64,000 nucleotides of DNA from Gammaproteobacteria bacterium (GTDB taxonomy: Bacteria; Pseudomonadota; Gammaproteobacteria; Chromatiales; Chromatiaceae), in assembly GCA_011389885.1 (NCBI GenBank), contig JAABTK010000005.1, positions 1 through 64,000 of the forward strand, written 5' to 3'. The translations under genes and the position numbers were made by a program. Position 1 is the stretch's first letter. Each line of letters starts with the position of its first letter. Positions 1-9,156 of this stretch are shown here, in pieces. A model generated the notes under the pieces. It was not told where the DNA came from. It ran no database searches and saw only the letters and a list, made by a program, of their open reading frames with translations.

Positions 1-1401
1 GAGGATGGCGGCTACCGCGGCGTCCTGGCTTTCGAAGAGGCGCGCGGGGCCGGAGAATTTGAGGATGGATGCGTCCACGCCGGCGGTCTTGACCACGCAG
101 CCGTCGAGGGCGATGTTGCCGTAGAGCACGGCGAGGCCGCCGTCCTGGCTGTAGGCGTGGGCCTGGTCGCGGATGCAGCCGTTTTCACGGTCGAGATCGA
201 GAGTGGGGTAGCGCTTGTCCTGGCTGAAGGCGACCTGGGTGGGCACGCCGCCGGGAGCGGCGCGGTAGAAGTTCTTGCGCTTTTCGTCTTCGGTGAGGCG
301 CACGTCCCAGAGGGCGATGGCCTCGCCCATGTCGGTGGCGTGGACGGTGGGCACGTCGCGATTGAGCAGGCCGGCGCGGTCGAGTTCGCCGAGGATGGCC
401 ATCACGCCGCCGGCGCGATGCACGTCTTCCATGTGGTACTGCTGGCTGCTGGGGGCGACCTTGGCCAGGTGCGGGACGCGCTTGGAGAGTTCGTCGATGT
501 CCTTCATGGTGAAGTCCACGCCGCCCTCCTGGGCCGCGGCCAGTAGATGGAGGATGGTGTTGGTGGAGCCGCCCATGGCGATGTCCAGGGCCATGGCGTT
601 CTGAAAGGCGTCGAAGGTGGCGATGGAGCGGGGCAGTACGCTGGCGTCGTCGCCTTCGTAATACCTTTTCGCCAAAGCCACGACCATGCGTCCCGCCTCC
701 TTGAACAGGCGTTCGCGGTCCTTGTGGGTGGCCAATAATGACCCATTACCGGGCAGGCTCAGGCCCAGCGCCTCGGTCAGGCAGTTCATGGAGTTGGCGG
801 TGAACATGCCTGAACAGGAACCGCAGGTGGGGCAGGCGCTGCGCTCCATGCGCTCCACGTCCGCGTCGCTGTTCTTGCTGTCGCCGGCCTCGATCATGGC
901 GTCGATCAGGTCCACATGGCGCTCGCTGCCCTGCCACTGCACCTTGCCCGCCTCCATCGGCCCGCCGGAGACGAATACCGCCGGGATGTTGAGGCGCATG
1001 GCGGCGTTGAGCATCCCCGGGGTGATCTTGTCGCAGTTGGAGATGCAGACCAGGGCATCGGCGCAGTGGGCGTTGACCATATACTCCACCGCGTCGGCAA
1101 TGATCTCCCGCGAGGGCAGGGAGTAGAGCATGCCGTCGTGGCCCATGGCGATGCCATCATCGACGGCAATCGTATTGAACTCCTTGGCCACGCCGCCGGC
1201 GGCCTCCACTTGGCGGGCTACCAATTGGCCCATGTCCTTGAGGTGGACGTGGCCGGGGACGAACTGGGTGAAGGAGTTGGCGATGGCGATGATGGGCTTG
1301 TTGTTGAAGTCCTCGTCCTGCATGCCGGTGGCGCGCCACAGGGCGCGGGCGCCGGCCATGTTGCGGCCCTGGGTGGAGGTGTGGGAACGGTATTTGGGCA
1401 T
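1..1401 (-). CDS. ilvD: Dihydroxy-acid dehydratase, 5' part (runs off window)
   Basis: Fe-S enzyme of branched-chain amino acid biosynthesis; converts dihydroxy-isovalerate and dihydroxy-methylvalerate to the 2-oxo acids. The minus-strand frame reads MPKYRSHT from the ATG at 1401 and stays open to the window edge, giving about 467 of the usual ~616 residues. Visible family motifs are [29 protein letters not shown] (cluster cysteines) and [19 protein letters not shown]. The missing part is the C-terminal third. No other branched-chain biosynthesis gene is in view, and the upstream kilobase has no recognisable gene, so it probably has its own promoter. Confidence 0.97.
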   Translation of the reverse strand, partial: MPKYRSHTSTQGRNMAGARALWRATGMQDEDFNNKPIIAIANSFTQFVPGHVHLKDMGQLVARQVEAAGGVAKEFNTIAVDDGIAMGHDGMLYSLPSREIIADAVEYMVNAHCADALVCISNCDKITPGMLNAAMRLNIPAVFVSGGPMEAGKVQWQGSERHVDLIDAMIEAGDSKNSDADVERMERSACPTCGSCSGMFTANSMNCLTEALGLSLPGNGSLLATHKDRERLFKEAGRMVVALAKRYYEGDDASVLPRSIATFDAFQNAMALDIAMGGSTNTILHLLAAAQEGGVDFTMKDIDELSKRVPHLAKVAPSSQQYHMEDVHRAGGVMAILGELDRAGLLNRDVPTVHATDMGEAIALWDVRLTEDEKRKNFYRAAPGGVPTQVAFSQDKRYPTLDLDRENGCIRDQAHAYSQDGGLAVLYGNIALDGCVVKTAGVDASILKFSGPARLFESQDAAVAAIL

Positions 1402-2525
1402 CTGGCTTCTCGCTCGGTTGGGCTTTGGACGGAAACGGGTATGGTAACCCATTCGAGCCGCGCGGCCGCAAGGGCTTGCAAGGTCCGCCACGGGGCCTGG
1501 AGGGGCTGACCGCTGGGGGCGCTCATCGCTCCGATGCGGATTGGAGTCTTCTTTGATTTCTGCAGTCGGGTGACGGGGGTTGGTCTTTTCGCGCTTGATC
1601 GGAAAGCCGCTGAGCGTCGAGTCGCCGCAGATCAGATGGCGAACACGCGCAGGCCGTCAGTGTTCGGCGGTTCGCCCATTCTCCGTTGGTCGGAACGGGT
1701 TGGAACCGGGCCTTGACTGCATCTCCAAAAAGCGCTGCGGCGCCGAGCATCACGCCCTGGAGCTGGGCCCGCGTCACAACGCTGCCTCGCCCCACCCCCA
1801 GACCTGGGCGGGGTGCGCGGACTGGCGGTTATCATACAGCAGGCCGGGGCGTATCGGCAAGGCGATAAAACTGGGCATGATACGCGTTTTGCAAACCTCG
1901 GTTAACCGCCCATCCTCAGCCAGAAAGCCATCCAGGGGGCTACCCAAATGCTGTTCGCCCATCGGCCTATCCGCGCAATGATTTAAAGCGTTATCCGGCA
2001 AGTTGCAAATCCTCAATTGGCGTTTTTTATGACGTTTTGATGAACCCCTATGGCAAAACCAGGCTATCATCCCCAAGTGTAAAGCATACCCTGGCGCTCG
2101 GGCGGGGTCGGCGAGAGCGGACCGCCCGCCAATCGGCCTCCGGTGTGCGAATGGGCGGCATTCTCAATGGCCTATCCTATTGAGCTGTTTTCAAGTCGTC
2201 GCCAATGGTTTTTATCCTTGGCTGGTCGGCTTTCAACCGCTCTCGTCCCGGTTCTGCGCCGCTGGATGTGCGGTAAAAAATGCAGACACAGCGCATCAAA
2301 CATGGGCGGAGTGTATCAATCATGGTACGCCATTGCCATGAGATTCTGACGTGGGCTACCCGGAAGACCAATAGGAGCGTCACGCGATCAGATTACTGTT
2401 CACGTTTGGCGGGAAAGCCAGCACAAATCCGGGTGCGCCGGCCTATTTGCGCCACCCAGGGCGTACCGGCTTTTGCCGCGTTTTCTATGAATGCCTATGA
2501 ACCCATTGATAACGGAGAGAGGAAG
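1402..2525. other. About 1.1 kb without a recognisable gene
   Basis: Several short open frames exist on both strands, but none has a recognisable domain, good ribosome site or biased codon use. The part nearest 1402 should hold the ilvD promoter and the part before 2525 the promoter of the PstS-like gene. The stretch 1980-2100 is locally AT-richer. I see no tRNA, no strong terminator and no clear repeat. Confidence 0.5.
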
Positions 2526-3554
2526 ATGAAACAGAGCTTGATGATGTCCATCGCGACGCTGTCCGTCCTATTGCTTACGGGCGGTTGTTCAAGCGAAGTC
2601 AAGGCTGGCGAGACCGGGACAGACGGCGGTATGCCGGGCGCTGCGGCCGAGTCCGCCGGGCAGCCTGTGGCGAACCTGAACAAGCTGCCGCCGTTCGAGC
2701 CCGAGGGCGCGGCCGGGGGGTTGACGCTACTGGGCGACATGGCGACGATCGGGCTGGCGGAGCAACTGGCGGATCGGCTGGTCGAGGCGACCTCGGTCGT
2801 CGGGGCCGAGGCGCGTAGTTTTGCTATCACGCAGGAACCCAACTGGTGGGAGTTTCAGGGGCAGGCAGTGGCCGTCTTGCTGGCTCAGCCGATGGGCGAG
2901 GCAAGGCAACAGGAATTCTTGCAAGCGATGGCCTACCCGCCGACGCAGGTGCGGATTGGGCTCGATCCGCTCGTGGTGGTGGTGCATCAGGACAACCCGA
3001 TCACCGAGCGGGGGCTGACGCTCGCGGAGCTGCGGCGGGTGTTCGGGGCGTCGGATGCGGTCGAGCCGGTCGCGACCTGGGGCGACCTCGGCCTCACTGG
3101 CCAGTGGGCCAAGATGCCGATCAAGCCATACGGCCCGGATGTGTCGGCGGAGGTTTCGCGGCGCGTTCTGCAGGATGCGGGCTACAGCAACCGCGTCACC
3201 CGCACGCCCGGTTCGGCGCAGGTGTACGAATTGGTTGAGCGGCAGCGCGAGGCGATCGGGTACGGATACTACAGCTTCCTGAGCGCGGGGGTGACGGCCG
3301 TCCCGCTGGCGCGGACCGCAGACGATGAGCCCGCCGCGCCTTCCGCCGAATCGGTTTATCGGCAGGCCTACCCAATGGTCAACGCGGTCTACCTTTACCT
3401 CAACCAACCGCCCAATAGCGAACTCGACCCGCGCTACCGCGAATTGGTCCGGTTCGCACTCGGCCGTGATGGTCAGCAGTTGGTCAGGGATACCGGCTAC
3501 ATCCCGCTGCCGGCCCAGGCGCTGATGCCCCAGCGCCGCGAGCTGCTGGATTGA
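2526..3554 (+). CDS. PstS-like phosphate/anion-binding lipoprotein
   Basis: Periplasmic substrate-binding protein of the PBP-like family that includes PstS. The start at 2526 follows GGAGAGAGG and gives 342 residues. It begins with a lipoprotein signal (MKQSLMM, hydrophobic core, then LTGGCSS; T at -3 is tolerated but not ideal). Residues about 55-330 carry the fold, with the segments IGLDPLVVVVHQDNP and LTLAELRRVFG that recur in this family, and a C-terminal ALGRDGQQLVRDTGYIPLP. No pstC, pstA, pstB or phoU is adjacent, so it is an orphan binding protein; ligand is inferred, not shown. Confidence 0.8.
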   Translation: MKQSLMMSIATLSVLLLTGGCSSEVKAGETGTDGGMPGAAAESAGQPVANLNKLPPFEPEGAAGGLTLLGDMATIGLAEQLADRLVEATSVVGAEARSFAITQEPNWWEFQGQAVAVLLAQPMGEARQQEFLQAMAYPPTQVRIGLDPLVVVVHQDNPITERGLTLAELRRVFGASDAVEPVATWGDLGLTGQWAKMPIKPYGPDVSAEVSRRVLQDAGYSNRVTRTPGSAQVYELVERQREAIGYGYYSFLSAGVTAVPLARTADDEPAAPSAESVYRQAYPMVNAVYLYLNQPPNSELDPRYRELVRFALGRDGQQLVRDTGYIPLPAQALMPQRRELLD

Positions 3555-3876
3555 ACCTTCACGCCGGTGTTATTTCACGGTCCAATCACACGAGCCGTGC
3601 GCCGCAAATAAGGGTTGGACGTGAACGGGGCGCGGTGGGGTAAAGGCTGTCCCGACCGCGAAAAACTATCGGGGCAGGGATTCCTTTGTGACTATAAAGT
3701 TGTCTATAAAAAAAGGGGCGCCTCGCGCAGGGGTCTGTCGGCTGGCTTGCGAAACCTCGCTGCCGTACGCTGAGCCAAGTCACACCAAGGCGCGGACCGC
3801 ATCCGCCGCCGCAGGGTAGGCAGGGAACGGCTTTGCAGTTCACCTTTGGGCCATAGGCCAGAACCGAGGAAGAGGC
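3555..3876. other. Intergenic, no gene seen
   Basis: About 320 bases between the binding-protein gene and the transporter remnant. A minus-strand open frame covers it but runs through the remnant and has no recognisable content. An AT-rich stretch at about 3695-3715 could be promoter sequence. Confidence 0.4.
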
Positions 3877-4310
3877 ATGCAAAAATTGGCGAACAGATTG
3901 GGCCTGCGGGCTGATCCCACGATCTTCTTCGTCTCCGCCGGTCTCAGTCTGATTTTCGTCCTGCTTCTGGTCGCGGCGCCGGGGCCGATCGGATCGGCTT
4001 TCGTGACCGGCAGCGCCTGGATCGTGACGAACCTGGGCTGGTTCTTCATCCTGGGCGTGAACGTCTGGCTGGGCTTTCTGATCTACGCCGCGATGTCGCG
4101 CTACGGCCACATCCGCCTCGGACCGCGGCTCGCGGCCGGACTACTCCAACCTGTCGTGGTTCACCATGCTGTTCGCCGGCGGCATCGGCACGGTGCTGAT
4201 GTTCTGGAGCGCCCTGACGGTGGTGGCGGCGCTGTCGATCGTCGCCGGTCTGGACAACGGAGTCCGCCTGCTCTTTTTCTTTGAACCTCACCGCCGGCCT
4301 GCTACACTGA
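3877..4310 (+). pseudogene. Decayed BCCT-family (betaine/choline/carnitine) transporter
   Basis: The first frame (3877 to about 4125) gives the BCCT N-terminus: an opening helix DPTIFFVSAGLSLIF, then WFFILGVNVWLGFLIY and GHIRLG. The reading frame then shifts by +1 near 4125 and continues with SRPDYSNLSWFTMLFAGG and GTVLMFW, the classic BCCT core. It passes directly to SALTVVAALSIVAGLDNGVRLL, which in intact members lies roughly 100 residues further on, so an internal block is missing. A second shift near 4275 gives SLNLTAGLLH and a stop. Intact members have 500 or more residues; this is a nonfunctional remnant. Confidence 0.85.
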
Positions 4311-4512
4311 GTCCCAACCAGTGCGCCCAAGGAGGCCCCCGATGACCCGGGCGAGAAGCCAGCCAATCGATGCCGGAACCAGAGACCGCCGCCCTCAAGG
4401 TCGGCGAGGTCATCGTCTGCGCCGTTGCGCGCTATCTGCGCCCGGCCGAGGTCGAGGCCCTGCGCAAGGCTCGCGCTCACGCCATCCCCATTGCCGCTGA
4501 GGAAGGGCGATC

Positions 4513-5271
4513 ATGCCGGCAACCCGATCAGCCATGCACACACTCCTTGCCCCCACCAACGACTACGTCTTCAAGCGGATCTTTGCCGAGGCCCCAGACA
4601 TGCTGCGGGCGCTGATCAATGACCTTCGCCCCGATCTGCCCGACATCACCTCGGTCCACATCCTCAACCCCAGCATCAAGCCTATCGAACTCACCGGCAA
4701 ATGCATCATCCTCGACGTGCTCGCGCGGGATGCCGAAGGCCACTGCTACAATGTCGAGGTCCAAGTGCGCCGCTACGGCGCCTGGCACAAGCGCGGACTG
4801 TTCTACCTGGCGCGCACCCTGGGCGGACAACTCAAAGCGGGCGAAGATTATCAAGAACTCCGCGCCTCGGTCGGCCTGCACCTGCTCGACTTCGACCTCT
4901 TCACCGCCACCGAGCAGCAACGTCGGCAGGCCCTCTGGCGCTTCGAGATGCGCGACGAGACCCAGCCCCAAGTCACCCTCGGGAACATCCTGCAGATGAA
5001 CCTGATCGAACTCAACAAGGCCGACCGCCTCGGGCTGACACCCGGCCCGCTGCGGGCCTGGATCACCTTCTTCAAACACTGGCAAGAGGAACACACCATG
5101 GCCGCCGTAACCCACGAACCCGTCTTGCAAGCCATGGACAGCATCCGCGAACTCAGCGCCGACGAAGAGACCCGCCGCCTCGCCTTCGTGCGCGAACGGG
5201 CGCTGCACGATGAAGTCTCGCTCCTAAACGAGGCCAAGCGGGAAGGCCGCGCTGAGGTCCGCGCGGCTTAG
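4513..5271 (+). CDS. Rpn-family PD-(D/E)XK nuclease / putative transposase
   Basis: Member of the Rpn (recombination-promoting nuclease, PDDEXK_2) family. The start at 4513 is favoured by GAGGAAGG six bases upstream; a second ATG at 4534 lacks one. Motifs: PTNDYVFKRIFAE near the start, ILDVLARD and NVEVQVRR (the D...ExQ nuclease core), then LGNILQMNLIELNK in the C-terminal half. At 252 residues it is shorter than the usual ~300 and lacks the long charged EG(R/K)-repeat tail, so the C-terminus may be eroded. It stands alone between a pseudogene and an orphan gene, as these mobile-like genes often do. Confidence 0.85.
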   Translation: MPATRSAMHTLLAPTNDYVFKRIFAEAPDMLRALINDLRPDLPDITSVHILNPSIKPIELTGKCIILDVLARDAEGHCYNVEVQVRRYGAWHKRGLFYLARTLGGQLKAGEDYQELRASVGLHLLDFDLFTATEQQRRQALWRFEMRDETQPQVTLGNILQMNLIELNKADRLGLTPGPLRAWITFFKHWQEEHTMAAVTHEPVLQAMDSIRELSADEETRRLAFVRERALHDEVSLLNEAKREGRAEVRAA

Positions 5272-5447
5272 CGCCGAAACCCAAAACGGGACCATGCGGC
5301 TGGAAAGCCTCGATGGGTAGCGGACCCGCGTCGTCGTTGAAATGCAGCCGTACCGAAAGATTGAGTATGGAAGACTTTGATGCGCTGTTTGCGAATCAAA
5401 AGAAGAGCGCTAAACCGAATCCTTGAGTCAGGGGGGTATTTAAACGC

Positions 5448-6149
5448 ATGTGGCCACGCGATTCCATTTGCCTGCGGCCTTCGATATTGGATGTGCCGGC
5501 GATCGCAAAAGCGGTCCACGATCGCACCTGTCGCACGGGCCTCAACGCGCCGGGGTTCTGCGTGGTGAATGTTGGCGATTGCATGGATGCGGTCGCCTTC
5601 CGTCAACTGATGGTGGATTTGAAGCGCGAGATGGCGGAGGTGCAGGCGTCCGACACCGGCAGTGCCTTGGTCTACCTGTCGGCGATGCGGTTCGATCAAC
5701 AACAGACCACTCGACCGCACCTTGACGGCGGCCCGGATGAATGCCTGCTGATGTTGGGCTATGAACCGAGCGCAGTGGATTCCGAGCTGGAGATCGCGGA
5801 CTACGCGAAATGCGCATTCGATCTTGGCCTGTCGCCCAAGGCGTTTATGGCCAAACACAATCCGATGTTTCGGGCCGGCCATGAATTGTTGCGGCCTTAC
5901 TCTACACGCATTCCTTGCTTTGCGCGCACCGAGTACCGAATTGTCTGCATCAATAATTCATCGGCGCCGCTTGACCGGGATCGACCGCGGTGGCAGGGGA
6001 CGCTGCATACGGCGAGGATTTTGACCCCCGATGAATCAAAACGGCGCGTCCTGAACTCGACCCTAATCGCCAGGGCGCCGGCCGGCACGCCGGATAAAGT
6101 CAGCGAATCGGAACAGCTCGGGTTTATCAATACGTCAGGTTTGATATAA
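5448..6149 (+). CDS. Uncharacterised protein, 233 aa
   Basis: I do not recognise the family. The frame is clean, starts with ATG behind a purine-rich AGGGGGG and converges on the next minus-strand gene with a 23-base overlap. Residues 86-95 contain PHLDGG (H91, D93) and about 60 residues later GHELLRPYSTRI, then TEYRIVCINNSS. An HxD...H...R pattern of this kind is seen in 2-oxoglutarate/Fe(II) oxygenases, but this is only a hint. No signal peptide or membrane segment. Codon use is less GC-biased than in the neighbours, suggesting acquisition. Confidence 0.6.
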   Translation: MWPRDSICLRPSILDVPAIAKAVHDRTCRTGLNAPGFCVVNVGDCMDAVAFRQLMVDLKREMAEVQASDTGSALVYLSAMRFDQQQTTRPHLDGGPDECLLMLGYEPSAVDSELEIADYAKCAFDLGLSPKAFMAKHNPMFRAGHELLRPYSTRIPCFARTEYRIVCINNSSAPLDRDRPRWQGTLHTARILTPDESKRRVLNSTLIARAPAGTPDKVSESEQLGFINTSGLI

Positions 6150-6969
6150 GCTCGGCGGCGGCGGCCTGTATTACGTCGAGGTCGCCGCCGTAGAGGATGC
6201 CGAGGCGGTCCGGGGTGTGGCGGTCGCGATTGAGGGTTAGGCCGGCGGCTGCGGCGATCTGTTCGGCCTCGGGCGGCAGTTCGCCATCGCCGAACAGGGA
6301 ATAGACGAAGCCCCGGCCGAGCGGCGGCAGGCCCTGCCAGGTTCCGTGATCCGCGAGTTCCGCCCAGGCGGCGACGAAGCCCGCGGGATAGCGGTCGAAG
6401 AAGCCGTTGGATCCGCGCAGGTGGGCCTCAATCACCCGGCCGTCGATCATCTCCAGGTTGCACATGCCCGTATAGCCATGCAGGAACCGGATCACAAAGG
6501 CTGCCACCACCGGCTCGCGCTCGCGCAGGTCCGCGCCCAGCCGCCAATACAGCGGCCGTTCCCGGTCGCGCTCGGGGCTGGCCAGGGTGTGGCCCTGCCA
6601 CAGCGTCTCGCCGTTGCGCACCAGGCAATCGGTGCTGCTCTGCTCGCCCCGGAGCCGCTGGCACCAAAAGCTGCCGGCGCGCTCGGGCAGGGCGTTGGCT
6701 CGGGCGAATTCCACATTGAGCGACATGCCGGCGAGGTTGGTGATGGGCTTTACGATCAGCTCGGCCTCGGGCGGCAGGCCCATGGCCAGCGGGTCCACGC
6801 CGCAGGGGGCGGCTGGCAGCCCTTGGGCCAGGGCCAGGCGCAGCTTGTCGTAGAGGTAGCGGTGGGCCGGGTTCAGGCGCCAGGCCGCGGCGTCGCTGAC
6901 GCCCACGTCGCCCGCGGGCTCGGGGCGGAATAGGGCGCGGCGTTCGGGCAGTACGCCATGAAAGGGCAT
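6127..6969 (-). CDS. Partner protein of the molybdo-enzyme, possibly ATP-grasp-like
   Basis: 280 residues from the ATG at 6969, which overlaps the stop of the upstream oxidoreductase gene by one base (TAATG), so the two are translationally coupled. An earlier in-frame start at 6999 lies inside the upstream gene and is less likely. The middle resembles ATP-grasp enzymes: FVIRFLHGYTGMCNLEMIDGRVIEAHLRGSNG has the acidic-strand and RGSNG-like look of a nucleotide/metal site. No signal peptide. Function unknown; the coupling suggests it acts on, or together with, the molybdopterin enzyme. Confidence 0.65.
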   Translation of the reverse strand: MPFHGVLPERRALFRPEPAGDVGVSDAAAWRLNPAHRYLYDKLRLALAQGLPAAPCGVDPLAMGLPPEAELIVKPITNLAGMSLNVEFARANALPERAGSFWCQRLRGEQSSTDCLVRNGETLWQGHTLASPERDRERPLYWRLGADLREREPVVAAFVIRFLHGYTGMCNLEMIDGRVIEAHLRGSNGFFDRYPAGFVAAWAELADHGTWQGLPPLGRGFVYSLFGDGELPPEAEQIAAAAGLTLNRDRHTPDRLGILYGGDLDVIQAAAAELISNLTY

Positions 6970-9056
6970 TAGGTCTCCTCCGTTTTTTCCACTTGGCACA
7001 GCAGCGACTTAAAGGGCGGAAAGCCGCTGATGGGGTCAAGGTTGCGATCATCGGTGAGTTCGTTGATATTGGCCTCATTCCAGCCATGAAAGCAATGCAC
7101 CACGCCGGGTTTGATGCGTTCCGTAATGTCGGCCCGAAACCGCACCCGCCCCCGCGGCGAGGATACCCACACCGGGTCGCCCTGATGGATGCCGCGTGCG
7201 GCGGCGTCCCGCGGATGGAGTTGGGCGCGGGGATGGGGGTCTTGCGCCAGCAGGCTGGGGCAATTGTGTTGCTGGGAGTGGGTGAACAGCTTTTGGCGCC
7301 CGCCGGAGGTGAGCACCAGCGGATAGTCGCGGGCCAGCTCGGGGCTGGCGAGCGGGCTTTCCGCGGGTTCCCGGTAGGTCGGGAGGCCGTCGTGGCCGGC
7401 GGCGATAAGCGCCTCGCTCGCGAACTCCACCTTGCCGCTGGCGGTGCGAAAGCCGTGCAACCGATACAGCCGGTCCGCATCCAGGTAGCCCTCTTCCACC
7501 ATTTCTTCAATACGCGGGGCATACACGGTGACCCCGTCCGGGTTGGTATAGGCCGCGTGGCGAATGGCCGCGGGCAGGCCGGAGGCCATTTCGGCCCAGG
7601 AGGCCTCTAGGTCGCCGTGCCAGAATTGCTCGCCCATGCCCAGGCGCTGGCCTAGTTCCAGGAAGATCTCGGCATCCGGCCGCGCCTCGCCCCGGGGGGC
7701 CATGGCCTGATGACGATAGCGGATCTCGCCCTGATAGGCGCAGCCGGGGTAGGCGATGAGCGCCGGCCGCTCCAGGCTCATGGCCGCGGGCAGCACGATG
7801 TCGGCCTGCAAGGTGGCCGGGTTGTGGAAGAAATCGCCGGCGGCGAAGAAGTCCAGCGTGCCCAGGGCGCGTTCCATGCGTTTGGAATTGGGCCACATGG
7901 CGGTGTTGATGCCCATGGCCAGCAGTGCGCGCAGGGGTTGGGGGCGGTCTTCCAATAGGCAATCGGCCATCAGCATGGATTGGGCCGCGGGCCAGTAGCG
8001 GGTCCAAACCGGAAAGGTCTCGTCGCCGATGCGCGGCGGCAGTTCCTTAAGGCAGTGGTCGAACAGTTCGATGGGTTTGGGCAGGACCTTGTCGTTATAG
8101 AAGCGGTTGCCGCCTTCGCGGTCGATGTTGCCGGTGACCGCCGCGAGCAGGATCAGCGCCCGGTGGTTTTGAAAGCCGTTGCTGTGTTGCACCGTGGCGG
8201 TGGGGGAGAGGGCGATTTGGGCCGGCGACGCGGTGGCGAACAGCTCCGCCGCGCGCCGCAGGTCCGCCTCAGGGATGCCGCAGATGCGCGCCACGCGCGC
8301 GGGCGGAAAGCCTTGGATATAGTTCAGGAAGGCGGGCAGGCCATGCGCCCATTGGTCCAAAAAGGCCTGATCCTGCCAGCCGTTTTCGAACATCAGGTGA
8401 TGAAACCCCAGCGCCAGCGCCCCGTCCGTACCCGGGCGGATCTGCAAGTGGATGTCCGCAAGCTCGGCGCTTTCGGTGCGGCGCGGGTCCACCACGATCA
8501 TTCGGCGCCCCGCCTTGCGCCGATTGAGCGGGTGGCCGTCGAAGGGCGGGATGGAGCCCGCGGCGTTGGTGGACCACACCAGCACGCAGCGGGTCTTGGG
8601 CGATTCCACGGTGGAGGTGGTCTTGATCTTGTCGCCGAAGGTGACCTTTTCCGCCACCATAGTGGCCGAGAAGCAGCAGCCGGACTCGGTGAGGTAATTC
8701 GGGCTGCCGAAGGCGTGGGCCAGGCGCTGGAGCTGGGGCCGGGCCTCCTTGGTGTAGCCGGCGAAGAACCCGACCGCCGGTGCGCCGTGGCGCTCGCGCG
8801 CCTGGCGAAGCCCGGCGGCGACCTCATTCAGGGCCTGCTCCCAGCCGATGCGCTCGAAGCGGCCGGCGCCGCGCGGCCCGCTGCGCTTGAGGGGATACAA
8901 CAGGCGGTCCGGGTGGTAAAGTCTCTCCAATTGGGCCTGCCCGCGCGGACAGTCCTTGGGGGCGTCCACCGCCATGGCGCGGCCGTCTTCATTCAGGGTG
9001 ACGTCAATCGCGCAATTGGCGTCGCATTCGTAACAGGTGCTGCGTTTGCGGATCAC
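6969..9056 (-). CDS. Molybdopterin-dependent oxidoreductase (formate-dehydrogenase-like)
   Basis: 695 residues, GTG start. The N-terminus has the 4Fe-4S motif CYECDANC followed by CPRG (C-x2-C-x3-C-xn-C), then the bis-MGD-binding core (ESGCCFSATMV probably supplies a Cys ligand to Mo; VLVWSTNAAGS, MIVVDPRRTESAELAD) and a C-terminal molydopterin dinucleotide-binding domain (GDPVWVSSPRGRV, followed by HCFHGWNEANINEL). No Tat signal, so probably cytoplasmic. No small Fe-S, cytochrome or FdhD/FdhE gene is adjacent, only the coupled partner downstream. Substrate is undetermined; formate dehydrogenase or another DMSO-reductase-superfamily activity is possible. Confidence 0.88.
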   Translation of the reverse strand: MIRKRSTCYECDANCAIDVTLNEDGRAMAVDAPKDCPRGQAQLERLYHPDRLLYPLKRSGPRGAGRFERIGWEQALNEVAAGLRQARERHGAPAVGFFAGYTKEARPQLQRLAHAFGSPNYLTESGCCFSATMVAEKVTFGDKIKTTSTVESPKTRCVLVWSTNAAGSIPPFDGHPLNRRKAGRRMIVVDPRRTESAELADIHLQIRPGTDGALALGFHHLMFENGWQDQAFLDQWAHGLPAFLNYIQGFPPARVARICGIPEADLRRAAELFATASPAQIALSPTATVQHSNGFQNHRALILLAAVTGNIDREGGNRFYNDKVLPKPIELFDHCLKELPPRIGDETFPVWTRYWPAAQSMLMADCLLEDRPQPLRALLAMGINTAMWPNSKRMERALGTLDFFAAGDFFHNPATLQADIVLPAAMSLERPALIAYPGCAYQGEIRYRHQAMAPRGEARPDAEIFLELGQRLGMGEQFWHGDLEASWAEMASGLPAAIRHAAYTNPDGVTVYAPRIEEMVEEGYLDADRLYRLHGFRTASGKVEFASEALIAAGHDGLPTYREPAESPLASPELARDYPLVLTSGGRQKLFTHSQQHNCPSLLAQDPHPRAQLHPRDAAARGIHQGDPVWVSSPRGRVRFRADITERIKPGVVHCFHGWNEANINELTDDRNLDPISGFPPFKSLLCQVEKTEET

Positions 9057-9156
9057 TGGGGTCTCTGTCGGTCGATTAGGCTTGGCCGGATTCTATACCG
9101 CTGGCGCACAGGGCGCATTGAGAGAAAGCAACCGTCAACCAAGAATAGGGGATTTT

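Noticed and set aside
3586-4110. Minus-strand ORF over the BCCT remnant
   Set aside because: Antisense shadow; the sense strand has clear BCCT motifs in shifted frames.
4370-4615. Small plus-strand ORF (MPEPETAALKVGEV...) before the Rpn gene
   Set aside because: It looks partly protein-like but overlaps the Rpn start and has no recognised family; left uncalled.
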